Positions 1 to 9,567 of a DNA stretch of 64,000 nucleotides are shown here, one piece after another. The translations under genes and the position numbers were made by a program. The notes under the pieces are model-generated. The model had not been told where the DNA came from. It did not search any database and worked only from the letters and a program-made list of their open reading frames with translations. Every line of letters begins with the position of its first letter. Position 1 is the stretch's first letter. Source of the stretch: Verminephrobacter eiseniae EF01-2 (GTDB lineage: Bacteria > Pseudomonadota > Gammaproteobacteria > Burkholderiales > Burkholderiaceae_C). Location of the stretch: contig NC_008786.1 of assembly GCF_000015565.1 (NCBI RefSeq), forward strand, positions 2,666,001-2,730,000, read 5' to 3'.

Positions 1-1
1 C

Positions 2-793
2 GCCCGGTTGCAGCGCGAAGTCAACGGCGACTACGACGTCGACAGCGCGCGGCTGCGCACCGGCCGCAGCCAAAGCACGCAGAACATAGACCGCAACTAC
101 TTCCTGCAATACGACGCGGCGAACAGCAAAAGCCACAACCGCCAGGGGCTGGCCGCAATCCCGGACAGCACCGCAGTGAGCGCCAATTACGGCTGGACCG
201 GCCGCTACTTCAACAACCCGACGGCCCCCACGAGCGGCCATGGCGTGGCGCTGGAACTGGGCCTGGGCAGCACGCTGCGGCCCAAGCGCGACCTGTTCCT
301 GCGCACCCTGGCGCGCTGGCAATCCTTCATTCCGGCCGGACGGGTGCAGGACGCGGCCGGCAAAGGCCGCAATGCCCGCGTGGCGCTGCGCGCCGAGGCC
401 GGCGCCGTGCTGGCCCGCGCGGACGCGCCAATCCCCGAGACCGAGCTTTTTCTGACCGGCGGCGACACCACCGTGCGCGGCTATGGCTACCACAGCATCG
501 GCGCCCGCACCGGGGATGGCCAACTGCACGGCGGCCGTTATCTGGCCGCAGGCAGCCTCGAATGGCAGCGCCCCATCGTCTATCGCGGCGCGCTCAGCGA
601 CTGGGAGAGCACCCTGTTCATCGACGCCGGCGCGGTGGCCGACCGCTGGGGCCGGGGCGCACTCAGGCCGCTGGTCGGACTCGGCGCCGGCCTGCGCTGG
701 CGCAGCCCCGTCGGCCCGCTGCAGACCGACCTGGCCTATGGCCTGAGAGCCAGAAAACTGCGCCTGCACCTGCGCCTGGGGTTCAGTTTCTGA
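2..793 (+). CDS. tamA: TamA, outer-membrane component of the translocation and assembly module (3' part)
   Basis: Only the C-terminal 263 residues are in the window; the reading frame is open at the left edge, so the true start lies upstream. What is visible is the end of an Omp85/BamA-family beta-barrel: alternating strand-like segments, the family motif LTGGDTTVRGYGY in the middle, and a terminal strand ending in Phe (RLGFSF), as expected for an outer-membrane barrel recognised by the BAM complex. TamA works with TamB in outer-membrane protein and lipid transport. The stop codon overlaps the tamB start (ATGA), which supports the TamA assignment over a generic Omp85 protein. Confidence 0.85.
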   Translation, partial: ARLQREVNGDYDVDSARLRTGRSQSTQNIDRNYFLQYDAANSKSHNRQGLAAIPDSTAVSANYGWTGRYFNNPTAPTSGHGVALELGLGSTLRPKRDLFLRTLARWQSFIPAGRVQDAAGKGRNARVALRAEAGAVLARADAPIPETELFLTGGDTTVRGYGYHSIGARTGDGQLHGGRYLAAGSLEWQRPIVYRGALSDWESTLFIDAGAVADRWGRGALRPLVGLGAGLRWRSPVGPLQTDLAYGLRARKLRLHLRLGFSF

Positions 794-3700
794 TGCGCAG
801 CGCGACGCCCACACCCCGCGCCCGGGCTGCGGACTCCGGCGCCGCAGCACCCCGGCGCCCGCTGCGTGCGCCCCCGGTGCTGCGGGCATTGGGCGGGCTG
901 CTGCGGGCCGGGCTGGCACTGCTGCTGGCGGCCGGCGTGCTGCTGTGGCACTGGGCCGGCAGCGACACATCGCTGGCCAGCGCGCTCAGCCAGGCCGCGC
1001 ATTACCTGCCCGCCGGGCAGCGGCTGGAAAGCCGCGCGGTCAGCGGCTCGCTGCGCAGCGGCGGGCGCATTGGCTGGCTGCGCTGGAGCAGCCCGGACCT
1101 GGCGCTGGAAGTGACCGAACTGCGCCTGGGCTGGCGCCTGGCCCCCTTGCTGCAACGCCGGCTGGAACTGAGCGAACTGCATGCCGCGCGCGTGCAGATC
1201 ACGCCCGTGGCCACAGGCGCCGAGCCTGCGCCGCTGGCTCCCCCCACGCAGTGGCTGCTGCCGCTGCAGATCGACCTGCCATTTCGCATCGACCAACTGC
1301 ACTGGGCCGGAGCGCCCGCCGTGGCCGCCCGGGGTCTGGAGGGCGACTACCGGTTCGATGGGCGCGAGCACCGCCTGAACATTGGCGCCGTGGAGCTTGC
1401 CCAGGGCCGCTACAGCGCCCGCGCCACCTTGCAGGCCCAGGCCCCGATGGCCCTCGATGTCACGCTGGACGGTCATGTGTCCGGCGCGGCCCGCGCTCTC
1501 GCGCCCGACGGCGCGGGCCTCGATCTACCGCCCGGCGGCACTCCTGCCGTTCCTGGCAGCGCGCCCACCCTGTCGCTGGGCGCGCAGGCCACGCTGCAAG
1601 GCACGCTGGCCACGGCCGCAGCGCAGTTGCAACTGCGCGCCCGCTTGCGCCCATTGGCCAGCGCCGAAGCCAGGCCCGCCCGCCCGGCGCCACCCGGCGC
1701 CAAGCCGCAGCGCCAGACCACAACCCCTGCCACGCCAGCGCAGGCCGAGATACAAGCCACGCTGGCGCCCTGGGCGCCGCAGCCGCTGCGTTCGGCCAGC
1801 GCCGCGCTGCGTGCGGTGAATCTGGCGGCGCTATGGCCGCAGGCCCCGGCCACGCAGTTGCATGGCCGGCTGACGGCGGGGCCTGTGCCGGGCCAGGCGG
1901 CGCGCTGGTCGATCCAGGCGCAACTGCGCAACACCCTGGCCGGCCCATGGGACCGGGGCCGCCTGCCCGTCAGCGCGCTGCAAGCCAGCGTCAGTTACGA
2001 CGGCAGCCGCTGGAGCATGCCCGGCGCCACCATCGAGTTTGGCGCCGGCAGCGCCACGGCCCAGGGCCAGTACCTGCCCGCCACCGGCGCGCTGCAGGGC
2101 CAGGCCATATTGCGCGCGCTGCGCCCCGACGCCTTGCACAGCCTGCTGGCCGCTGCGCCGCTGTCTGGCCATGTCGATGCGCAGATGCAGGGGCCGACGC
2201 TGCGCTTCGACGCGGATATCCGCGCAGCGCCTGCGGCCTCGACCGATGACAGCACCCCGCTGCGCATCAACCGCTTGAGCGCGCGCGGCAGTTGGCAGAC
2301 ACCGTCGGCTGCGCCCACAGGCGCCGGCCTGCGGCTCGATGGCGCCGGCCTGCGGTCCGGTGGCGCCAGCCTGCGGCTGGAGCACCTGCTGCTCGACGCG
2401 CTGCAAGCACGCATCGAGGCCACCGACTTGCGCGTGGCGCCGGGTGCGCAGTCCGCCGAAGGCCAGTTCACGCTGACCATGCCCGGCGCCAGCGTGCAGG
2501 CGCAAGGACAGATCGCGCCGCGCAACGGCGCCGGCGAACTGCAACTGCACTGGAGCGACACCGAGCGCCATCAGCGCTGGCTGACCAGCCTGCCCTGGGT
2601 CGGCGCCGGACTGCAACGCGCGCTGCAAGACACGGCACAGATCAAAGGCGCAGCGCAGGTCAGCGCGCGCTGGAAGGGCGGTTGGCAGACCCTGGCGCAG
2701 CAACTGCAGGCCGCCAGCGCCGGCACGGCATTGCCCGGCAGCCAGCCGACGTTCGAGTTGCAGGCCACGCTGAGCAGCGCGCAGCTCGATCTGGCCTGGC
2801 CGTCCCCGGTGGGCACCGGCAGCGCAGCGGCTGCCGGCCAGGCCATGCCGATGCAGTCATTGCAATTGCGCGCCGTGCAGGCCGAACTCTCCGGCAGCTT
2901 GGCCCAAGCCCGGCTCGCCCTCGCCGCACAAATGCGCACCCCGGGGGTGCAGGCGCCCCTGCAAACTGGCTTGCAGGCACATCCACAAGCGGACTTGCAG
3001 GCACCCCTCCAGGCGAGCTTGCAAACACAGCTTTCCGCCGGGCTGGTGGCCGCCGGGCAATGGCAGTTGCAGATCGGCGAACTGCGCTTGCAGGCGCAAG
3101 ACAGCCGGCGCCCCGGGCCTTGGACGCTGCAACTGTCAGCGCCTTTGGGCATGACCGTGCGCAGCACGGCCAGAGCGCACGGACTGGCCGTCGAGACATC
3201 GGCCGGCCAGGCCCGTCTGACCGGCCCGCTGCCCGGCGCAGTGGCGCTGCGCTGGCAGCCCTTGCACTGGTCCATGGCGGCAGACTCGGCGCTGCGGTTG
3301 CAGACCCGGGGCACGTTGCAGGGCCTGCCCCTGGCCTGGGTCGATGCGCTGGGGCCGGGCCAGACGGCGGCCGCCACCGGCCCGTCCGTGCTCGCGCGCA
3401 TGGGGCTGGACAGCGACATGCTGCTGGACGGGCAATGGAGCGTGGACAGCGGCGACACCCTGCGCGCCCGCGCCAGCCTGCGCCGCGCCAGCGGCGATCT
3501 GCGCATTCAGTGGGGCGATGCCCTGGACGCCATCGGGACGCCGGCAAAAACCGCCACGGCCAGCACGGCAACCAACGGCAGCGCAGCCGGCGTGCGCCAG
3601 GCAGAGATCAGCATCGAGGCCAACGGCGACCGGCTGCGCGCCGACCTGCTCTGGGACAGCGAGCGCGCCGGTGCCATCGATGCCAGCCTCAGCACCCGCT

Positions 3701-5154
3701 TCACGCCGGCCCGCCCCGGCGCGGCCAGCGGCTTTGGCTGGGCGGCAGATGCGCCGCTGGCCGGCAGCCTGCGCGCGCGGCTGCCCGACATCGGGCTGTG
3801 GTCGATCCTGGCGCCGCCCGGCTGGCGCGTGCGCGGCACACTCGACGCCAGCGCCACCCTGTCGGGCACGCGCAATGCGCCGCGCTGGGTGGGCACGCTG
3901 GGGGCCGATGAACTGGCGCTGCGATCGGTGCTCGATGGCGTCGACCTGCAAGGCGGGCGCCTGCGCGCCACGCTGCGCGGCAATCGACTGGACATCACCG
4001 AACTGCGTTTGCAGGGCGGGCGCGGCAGCAGCGCGCGCATCGCGGGCATGAGCGGCAACCGCACGGCAGCACCGCAGGACGGCGGCACACTCACCGGCAC
4101 CGGCCGCATCAGCTGGGGTGACAGCCAGGCGGCAACCGATGGCCTGTCGGGCATTGCCATGTCGTTGCAGGCCGAGGCCAAGGGCTTGCAGGTGCAGGTG
4201 CGGGCCGACCGCCAAATCAGTGTGTCGGGCCGGTTGCAGGCCCTGCTGCAGCAGGGGCAGATCAGCCTGCGCGGCCAACTGCGCACCGACCGCGCCACCA
4301 TCATCCTGCCCGACGAATCGGCACCCCGCCTGGGCGCGGACGTGGTTCTGCGCTCTGCCGCCAAAGGGCGCCAGGACCAGGCCAGCGCCGCCACCCGGGC
4401 TGGCCAGCCCGCCGCCCGGGCGCAAACCGCCAAGCCGCCCGAGATCGCCATCAGCCTCGATCTGGGGCGCGACTTTGCGCTGCAAGGCCAGGGCATCACC
4501 ACCCGGCTGACGGGGGCGCTGAACATCCACAGCAGCACCGAGCCGGGCGCTGCGCCGCGCGTGACCGGCGAACTGCGCACCGAACAAGGCCGCTACCGCG
4601 CCTGGGGCCAGGTGCTGGATGTCGAGGTCGGCCTGATCCGCTTCAACGGCCCCTACGACAACCCATCGCTCGACATCCTGGCGCTGCGCCCGAACATCAG
4701 CGTGCGCGCGGGCGTGCAAATCACCGGCAGCGCCCAGGCGCCGCGCGTCAAGCTCTACGCCGACCCCGAGTTGCCCGACGCAGAGACGCTGTCCTGGGTG
4801 CTGCTGGGCCGCGACCCATCCGCTGGCGGCGCCGAAGCCGCGATGCTGCAACAAGCCGCCCTGGCCCTGCTGGGCCGCAAGGGCAACGGCAGCACCGTCG
4901 CCGACGCCGCCAGCCGCCTGGGTCTGGACGAAATCGGTTTTCGCGGCCCGGCCGCAGGTGAAGACGCCAGCGCGGCAGCCCTGACCTTCGGCAAGCGGCT
5001 GAGCCGGGATTTGTATGTGACCTACGAGCACAGCCTGTCGGGCACACTGGGCACGCTGTACATCTTCTACGACCTCTCGCGCCGCCTCACACTGCGCGGG
5101 CAGACCGGCGCGAAGAGCGCGCTGGACATCATCTACACCATCCGGTACGACTAA
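793..5154 (+). CDS. tamB: TamB, inner-membrane anchored translocation and assembly module protein
   Basis: About 1453 residues, close to the size of other TamB/YtfN (DUF490) proteins. The ATG at 793 overlaps the tamA stop; the frame is open further upstream but that stretch overlaps tamA and is not TamB-like. Near the N-terminus there is one hydrophobic anchor (LLRAGLALLLAAGVLLW), then a very long Ala/Gln/Leu-rich region of beta-strand periodicity, and a conserved C-terminal domain (YDNPSLDILALRP, then SALDIIYTIRYD at the end). TamB spans the periplasm as a beta-taco lipid conduit that partners TamA. Two in-frame tandem repeats (2320-2382, 2949-3020) lie in the middle of the protein. The TAA stop is supplied by the first bases of the repeat element that follows directly. 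Confidence 0.9.
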   Translation: MRSATPTPRARAADSGAAAPRRPLRAPPVLRALGGLLRAGLALLLAAGVLLWHWAGSDTSLASALSQAAHYLPAGQRLESRAVSGSLRSGGRIGWLRWSSPDLALEVTELRLGWRLAPLLQRRLELSELHAARVQITPVATGAEPAPLAPPTQWLLPLQIDLPFRIDQLHWAGAPAVAARGLEGDYRFDGREHRLNIGAVELAQGRYSARATLQAQAPMALDVTLDGHVSGAARALAPDGAGLDLPPGGTPAVPGSAPTLSLGAQATLQGTLATAAAQLQLRARLRPLASAEARPARPAPPGAKPQRQTTTPATPAQAEIQATLAPWAPQPLRSASAALRAVNLAALWPQAPATQLHGRLTAGPVPGQAARWSIQAQLRNTLAGPWDRGRLPVSALQASVSYDGSRWSMPGATIEFGAGSATAQGQYLPATGALQGQAILRALRPDALHSLLAAAPLSGHVDAQMQGPTLRFDADIRAAPAASTDDSTPLRINRLSARGSWQTPSAAPTGAGLRLDGAGLRSGGASLRLEHLLLDALQARIEATDLRVAPGAQSAEGQFTLTMPGASVQAQGQIAPRNGAGELQLHWSDTERHQRWLTSLPWVGAGLQRALQDTAQIKGAAQVSARWKGGWQTLAQQLQAASAGTALPGSQPTFELQATLSSAQLDLAWPSPVGTGSAAAAGQAMPMQSLQLRAVQAELSGSLAQARLALAAQMRTPGVQAPLQTGLQAHPQADLQAPLQASLQTQLSAGLVAAGQWQLQIGELRLQAQDSRRPGPWTLQLSAPLGMTVRSTARAHGLAVETSAGQARLTGPLPGAVALRWQPLHWSMAADSALRLQTRGTLQGLPLAWVDALGPGQTAAATGPSVLARMGLDSDMLLDGQWSVDSGDTLRARASLRRASGDLRIQWGDALDAIGTPAKTATASTATNGSAAGVRQAEISIEANGDRLRADLLWDSERAGAIDASLSTRFTPARPGAASGFGWAADAPLAGSLRARLPDIGLWSILAPPGWRVRGTLDASATLSGTRNAPRWVGTLGADELALRSVLDGVDLQGGRLRATLRGNRLDITELRLQGGRGSSARIAGMSGNRTAAPQDGGTLTGTGRISWGDSQAATDGLSGIAMSLQAEAKGLQVQVRADRQISVSGRLQALLQQGQISLRGQLRTDRATIILPDESAPRLGADVVLRSAAKGRQDQASAATRAGQPAARAQTAKPPEIAISLDLGRDFALQGQGITTRLTGALNIHSSTEPGAAPRVTGELRTEQGRYRAWGQVLDVEVGLIRFNGPYDNPSLDILALRPNISVRAGVQITGSAQAPRVKLYADPELPDAETLSWVLLGRDPSAGGAEAAMLQQAALALLGRKGNGSTVADAASRLGLDEIGFRGPAAGEDASAAALTFGKRLSRDLYVTYEHSLSGTLGTLYIFYDLSRRLTLRGQTGAKSALDIIYTIRYD
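2320..2382 (+). repeat. In-frame 21-bp tandem repeat, three units, in tamB
   Basis: Three consecutive 21-bp units each beginning GGCGCC(G/A)GCCTGCGG encode GAGLRLD, GAGLRSG and GASLRLE. The unit is a multiple of three, so copy-number change keeps the frame. Confidence 0.85.
2949..3020 (+). repeat. In-frame 24-bp tandem repeat, three units, in tamB
   Basis: Three diverged 24-bp units beginning GCAGGC and ending CTT encode an eight-residue period of the form QAPLQTGL, QAHPQADL, QAPLQASL. It suits the repetitive beta-groove fold of TamB, where one or two strands could be added without breaking the protein. Confidence 0.8.
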
Positions 5155-5317
5155 TGTCGCGTCACGGATCAGATGTCGTAGGCTGTGCGCAGCCATCGGA
5201 GCGCAGCGCAAGGCGCAGCGCGCAGCCCATACCGAGCTGTATTGGCAAGCGATGCAACGCCGCGATGCGCTTCGATGGCCAGCGCAGACCGACAGATGAT
5301 CGGTGACGCGACGCTAG
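5151..5317 (+). repeat. Palindromic repeat element, copy 1 (tandem with copy 2)
   Basis: About 166 bp, almost entirely one imperfect inverted repeat. The left end reads CTAATGTCGCGTCACGG and the right end GGTGACGCGACGCTAG, so CTAG is altered to CTAA on the left. The left arm carries GTAGGCTGTGCGCAGCC, a GTAG-plus-hairpin motif with one change from the other copies. The left boundary provides the tamB stop codon. It shares its terminal CTAG with copy 2. Confidence 0.85.
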
Positions 5318-5479
5318 TGTCGTGTCACCGATCAGATGTCGTAGGCTGCGCGCAGCCATCGGAGCGCAGCGCAAGGCGCATCGCGCAGCCAATACCGAGC
5401 GTATTGGCAAGCGATGCAACGCCGCGATGCGCTTCGATGGCCAGCGCAGACCGACAGATGATCGGTGACGCGACACTAG
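5314..5479 (+). repeat. Palindromic repeat element, copy 2
   Basis: 166 bp in the same orientation as copy 1 and joined to it by a shared CTAG. Ends are CTAGTGTCGTGTCACCGATC and GATCGGTGACGCGACACTAG. The left arm carries GTAGGCTGCGCGCAGCC. It lies about 180 bp before recQ. Confidence 0.88.
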
Positions 5480-5614
5480 CCCGGTGCAATCGCCAACCGG
5501 CCCCCTGGCAGCGCACAATATGCGCCTTTGCCGGCAGTTGGCCTGCGCTGCGCCCGGCCCACCCCATCTCAGCCCACTCCACTCACGGCCTGGTATGAAA
5601 CCGACATGCAGCGC

Positions 5615-5642
5615 TTGATTCATACGCGCCGTTTGCTATCAA
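5615..5642 (+). promoter_or_regulatory. Possible recQ promoter
   Basis: TTGATT at 5615 and TATCAA at 5637 are separated by 16 bp, a plausible sigma-70 pair 17 bp before the TTG start of recQ. The leader would be very short. The stretch GCGCTTGATTCAT to GCTATCAAAAA also resembles a degenerate copy of a short dispersed repeat I associate with Comamonadaceae intergenic DNA, so it may not be a promoter. Confidence 0.3.
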
Positions 5643-5658
5643 AAAGAGAGTTATCAAG

Positions 5659-7527
<1,869 letters not shown>

Positions 7528-7553
7528 GCCTCGGGGCCGACAGCGTGCGCCGT

Positions 7554-7667
7554 CACCACGCCCACCGGCATGGTGTGCCCCGCACCGGACTGGACCGCCG
7601 CGTCGGCCGCCAGGGCATTGGAGGCCCCGGGGCGGCGCTCCACCGCCGCTCTCGGCCACCGCTTGCC
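7554..7667 (-). pseudogene. Remnant of a Bug/TctC-type periplasmic receptor
   Basis: On the minus strand, one frame reads AAVERRPGASNALAADAAV, then GHTMPVGVVTAHAVGP. This matches the start of mature Bug (tripartite tricarboxylate transporter) receptors, where VVENRPGAxGNIAAD is followed by PDGYTLLxG and THAINP. No intact reading frame continues in either direction, and the recQ 3' end cuts the remainder. It is read as a decayed fragment of a family that is greatly expanded in Burkholderiales. The match rests on my recall of the family consensus. Confidence 0.45.
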
Positions 7668-8000
7668 TGAGTGACGAAGCCAGGCGCTCGGCCGCGGCGC
7701 GCTATCGCGGCGCCGCTGCCATCCGGGGCGCAACCCATCCGCAGACACAAACCAAGGGCAGGGGGCCTGTGGACGAGGGCTGGTCGGCCCCGTCGGCCCC
7801 GTCGGCCCAGTCGGCCCCGTCGGCGTGTTGCGCCCGTGCGCCGCAGGCCCGATGGGCTGCGGCCAGGGCATGTCGTCTTTGCCCGGTGGTCTTTTGCATG
7901 GGTTTGGTCAGGCAACGGATGGCAGGCGCGGCGGGGGCTTTCCGTGGTGCCGAGACCTTTGTGTGCGATTGGAAAAATAATCGATATGCAATCAATGAAG
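7668..8000. other. Intergenic stretch between recQ/Bug remnant and the FAD dehydrogenase
   Basis: No convincing gene. It contains a 9-bp tandem repeat (7783-7823), and from about 7970 turns noticeably AT-rich, as expected for the promoter region of the downstream cluster. Confidence 0.5.
7783..7823. repeat. 9-bp tandem repeat GTCGGCCCC
   Basis: Four units of GTCGGCCC(C/A) plus a partial fifth. It lies in non-coding DNA; read through on the minus strand it would encode repeated Gly-Pro-Thr. Confidence 0.8.
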
Positions 8001-8017
8001 ATTGTTGAAAGAACAAT
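8001..8017. promoter_or_regulatory. Inverted repeat upstream of the FAD dehydrogenase cluster (possible operator)
   Basis: ATTGTT-GAAAG-AACAAT is a perfect 6-bp inverted repeat with a 5-bp spacer, about 60 bp before the ATG at 8077 and in the only AT-rich stretch nearby. It would suit an operator for the IclR-type regulator encoded at the end of this cluster. There is no direct evidence for that pairing. Confidence 0.35.
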
Positions 8018-8076
8018 GTCAATTTCATGACGATCAATATACAATCCGTTCCTCGTTCACGAAAGCGGATCGATCG

Positions 8077-9567
8077 ATGTCCTTGGTCGCGCAGCTCCAA
8101 ACAGCGCTTGGCGCACAGGCGGTTCTGGTTTCCGAAGCCGAGGTCGCTGGCTACCTGCAAGACTGGCGCGGCCGGTACGGTGGGCCTGCGGCCTGTGTCG
8201 TGCTGCCGTCTTGCACGCAGCAGGTTGCCGCAGCCGTGCGCATCGCTGGCCGGTTGCGGGTTCCGGTGCTGGCACAAGGCGGCAATACCAGCCTGTCTGG
8301 CGGCTCGGTGCCATGGCCGGACGGTGCGGCGCCGATGCTCATCAACCTGGCGCGCATGCGTGCCGTGCGCGCCATCGACACGGCCAACGATTCGATGGTG
8401 GTGGAAGCCGGCTGCGTGCTGGCGGCGGTGCAGCAGGCGGCCAGCGAACGACGGCGGTTGTACCCGGTCAGTCTGGGGGCCGAGGGGTCTTGCCAGATCG
8501 GCGGCAATATCGCCACCAACGCCGGGGGCACCGGGGTGTTGCGCTACGGCAATACGCGCGAGAACGTCCTGGGGCTGGAGGTGGTGTTGCCTGACGGGCA
8601 GATCTGGGATGGCCTGTACCGGCTGCGCAAGAACAATACCGGCCTGGACCTCAAGCATCTGTTCATAGGCTCCGAGGGCACCTTGGGCGTCATCACGGCG
8701 GCCTGCCTGAAGTTGCACCCATTGCCGACGGCGCAGGCGGTGGCATGGATGGCCGTGCCCAATCCGGCGGCTGCGCTCGACATGCTGGCGCTTTTTCAAA
8801 GGCGCTGCGGCGCCAGCCTGTCGGCGTTCGAGATGATGAACGGGCCGCAGCTCGACTATGTGCTCGAACATGTGCCGGGCCGGCGCGCGCCACTGCCTGC
8901 CAGCTACGCCTGGCATGTGTTGGTCGAGTTGGCGGACTCTGGCGCAGAGCCGGCATTGACCGGCGCGCTGCAAGAAACGCTGCAGCAAGGTCTGGCCCAA
9001 GGCTGGGTGCTGGACGCAAGCCTGGCCGCCAGCGGCCCGCAGCGCGCGGCGCTCTGGGCCTTGCGGCACAGCGTGTCGCAAGCCAACAAGCAGGCCGGCA
9101 TCGGCCTGAGCACCGATTGCGCGCTGCCGGTGTCCGCCGTTCCTGAATTCATCGAGCGCGCCACCTTGGCCGTGCACCGGGTCATGCCCGGGCTGCCGAT
9201 CATCATCGTGGCCCACCTGGGGGATGGCAATGTCCACTTCATTCCTTTGATCCCCTTTGCCGGCTTCGGGCCATGGAGCGCCGTTGCCGACCGGCAGGCC
9301 ACGGCATCTGCCGCATCTGCCGTCAGGCAGGCGGTCCACGCGGTGGCCCATGCGCTGAGCGGCAGTTTCAGCGCCGAGCACGGCATAGGCCAGTTGCTCA
9401 CGCAAGAGATGGCGCGCTTCAAGCCTGCGGTTGAGCTCGCGATGATGCGTGGCATCAAAGGGCTGCTCGACCCGCAGCAACTGTTCAACCCGGGCCGGCT
9501 CTTTCCGGCCGTTGCCACTACCCGGACCAGCGCCGGAACTGACGTCGAGGGGACTTCAGATGAATGA
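8077..9567 (+). CDS. FAD-linked 2-hydroxyacid dehydrogenase (GlcD/D-2-hydroxyglutarate dehydrogenase family)
   Basis: 496 residues. The N-terminal FAD_binding_4 (PCMH) domain shows AQGGNTSLSGGSVP and GSEGTLGVI, and the C-terminal FAD-oxidase domain carries HLGDGNVHF and AEHGIG, the metal-binding and substrate motifs of the D-lactate/glycolate/D-2-hydroxyglutarate dehydrogenase group. It should oxidise a 2-hydroxyacid, passing electrons to a carrier; the substrate is not deducible. The ATG at 8077 is preferred over an upstream frame extension running into the AT-rich promoter region. Its stop overlaps the start of the ABC binding protein by 8 bp, so it leads a transport-plus-catabolism operon. 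Confidence 0.85.
   Translation: MSLVAQLQTALGAQAVLVSEAEVAGYLQDWRGRYGGPAACVVLPSCTQQVAAAVRIAGRLRVPVLAQGGNTSLSGGSVPWPDGAAPMLINLARMRAVRAIDTANDSMVVEAGCVLAAVQQAASERRRLYPVSLGAEGSCQIGGNIATNAGGTGVLRYGNTRENVLGLEVVLPDGQIWDGLYRLRKNNTGLDLKHLFIGSEGTLGVITAACLKLHPLPTAQAVAWMAVPNPAAALDMLALFQRRCGASLSAFEMMNGPQLDYVLEHVPGRRAPLPASYAWHVLVELADSGAEPALTGALQETLQQGLAQGWVLDASLAASGPQRAALWALRHSVSQANKQAGIGLSTDCALPVSAVPEFIERATLAVHRVMPGLPIIIVAHLGDGNVHFIPLIPFAGFGPWSAVADRQATASAASAVRQAVHAVAHALSGSFSAEHGIGQLLTQEMARFKPAVELAMMRGIKGLLDPQQLFNPGRLFPAVATTRTSAGTDVEGTSDE

Noticed and set aside
562..792. Upstream extension of the tamB frame
   Set aside because: It overlaps tamA and does not look like TamB; the ATG overlapping the tamA stop is the natural start.
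3136..5211. A 691-codon minus-strand frame opposite tamB
   Set aside because: Ala/Gln/Arg-rich shadow with no domain; tamB is conserved to its last residues.
5151..5479. The two tandem palindromes as a CRISPR-like array
   Set aside because: Each unit is itself a long palindrome, there are no unique spacers between direct repeats, and the other copies are dispersed singly.
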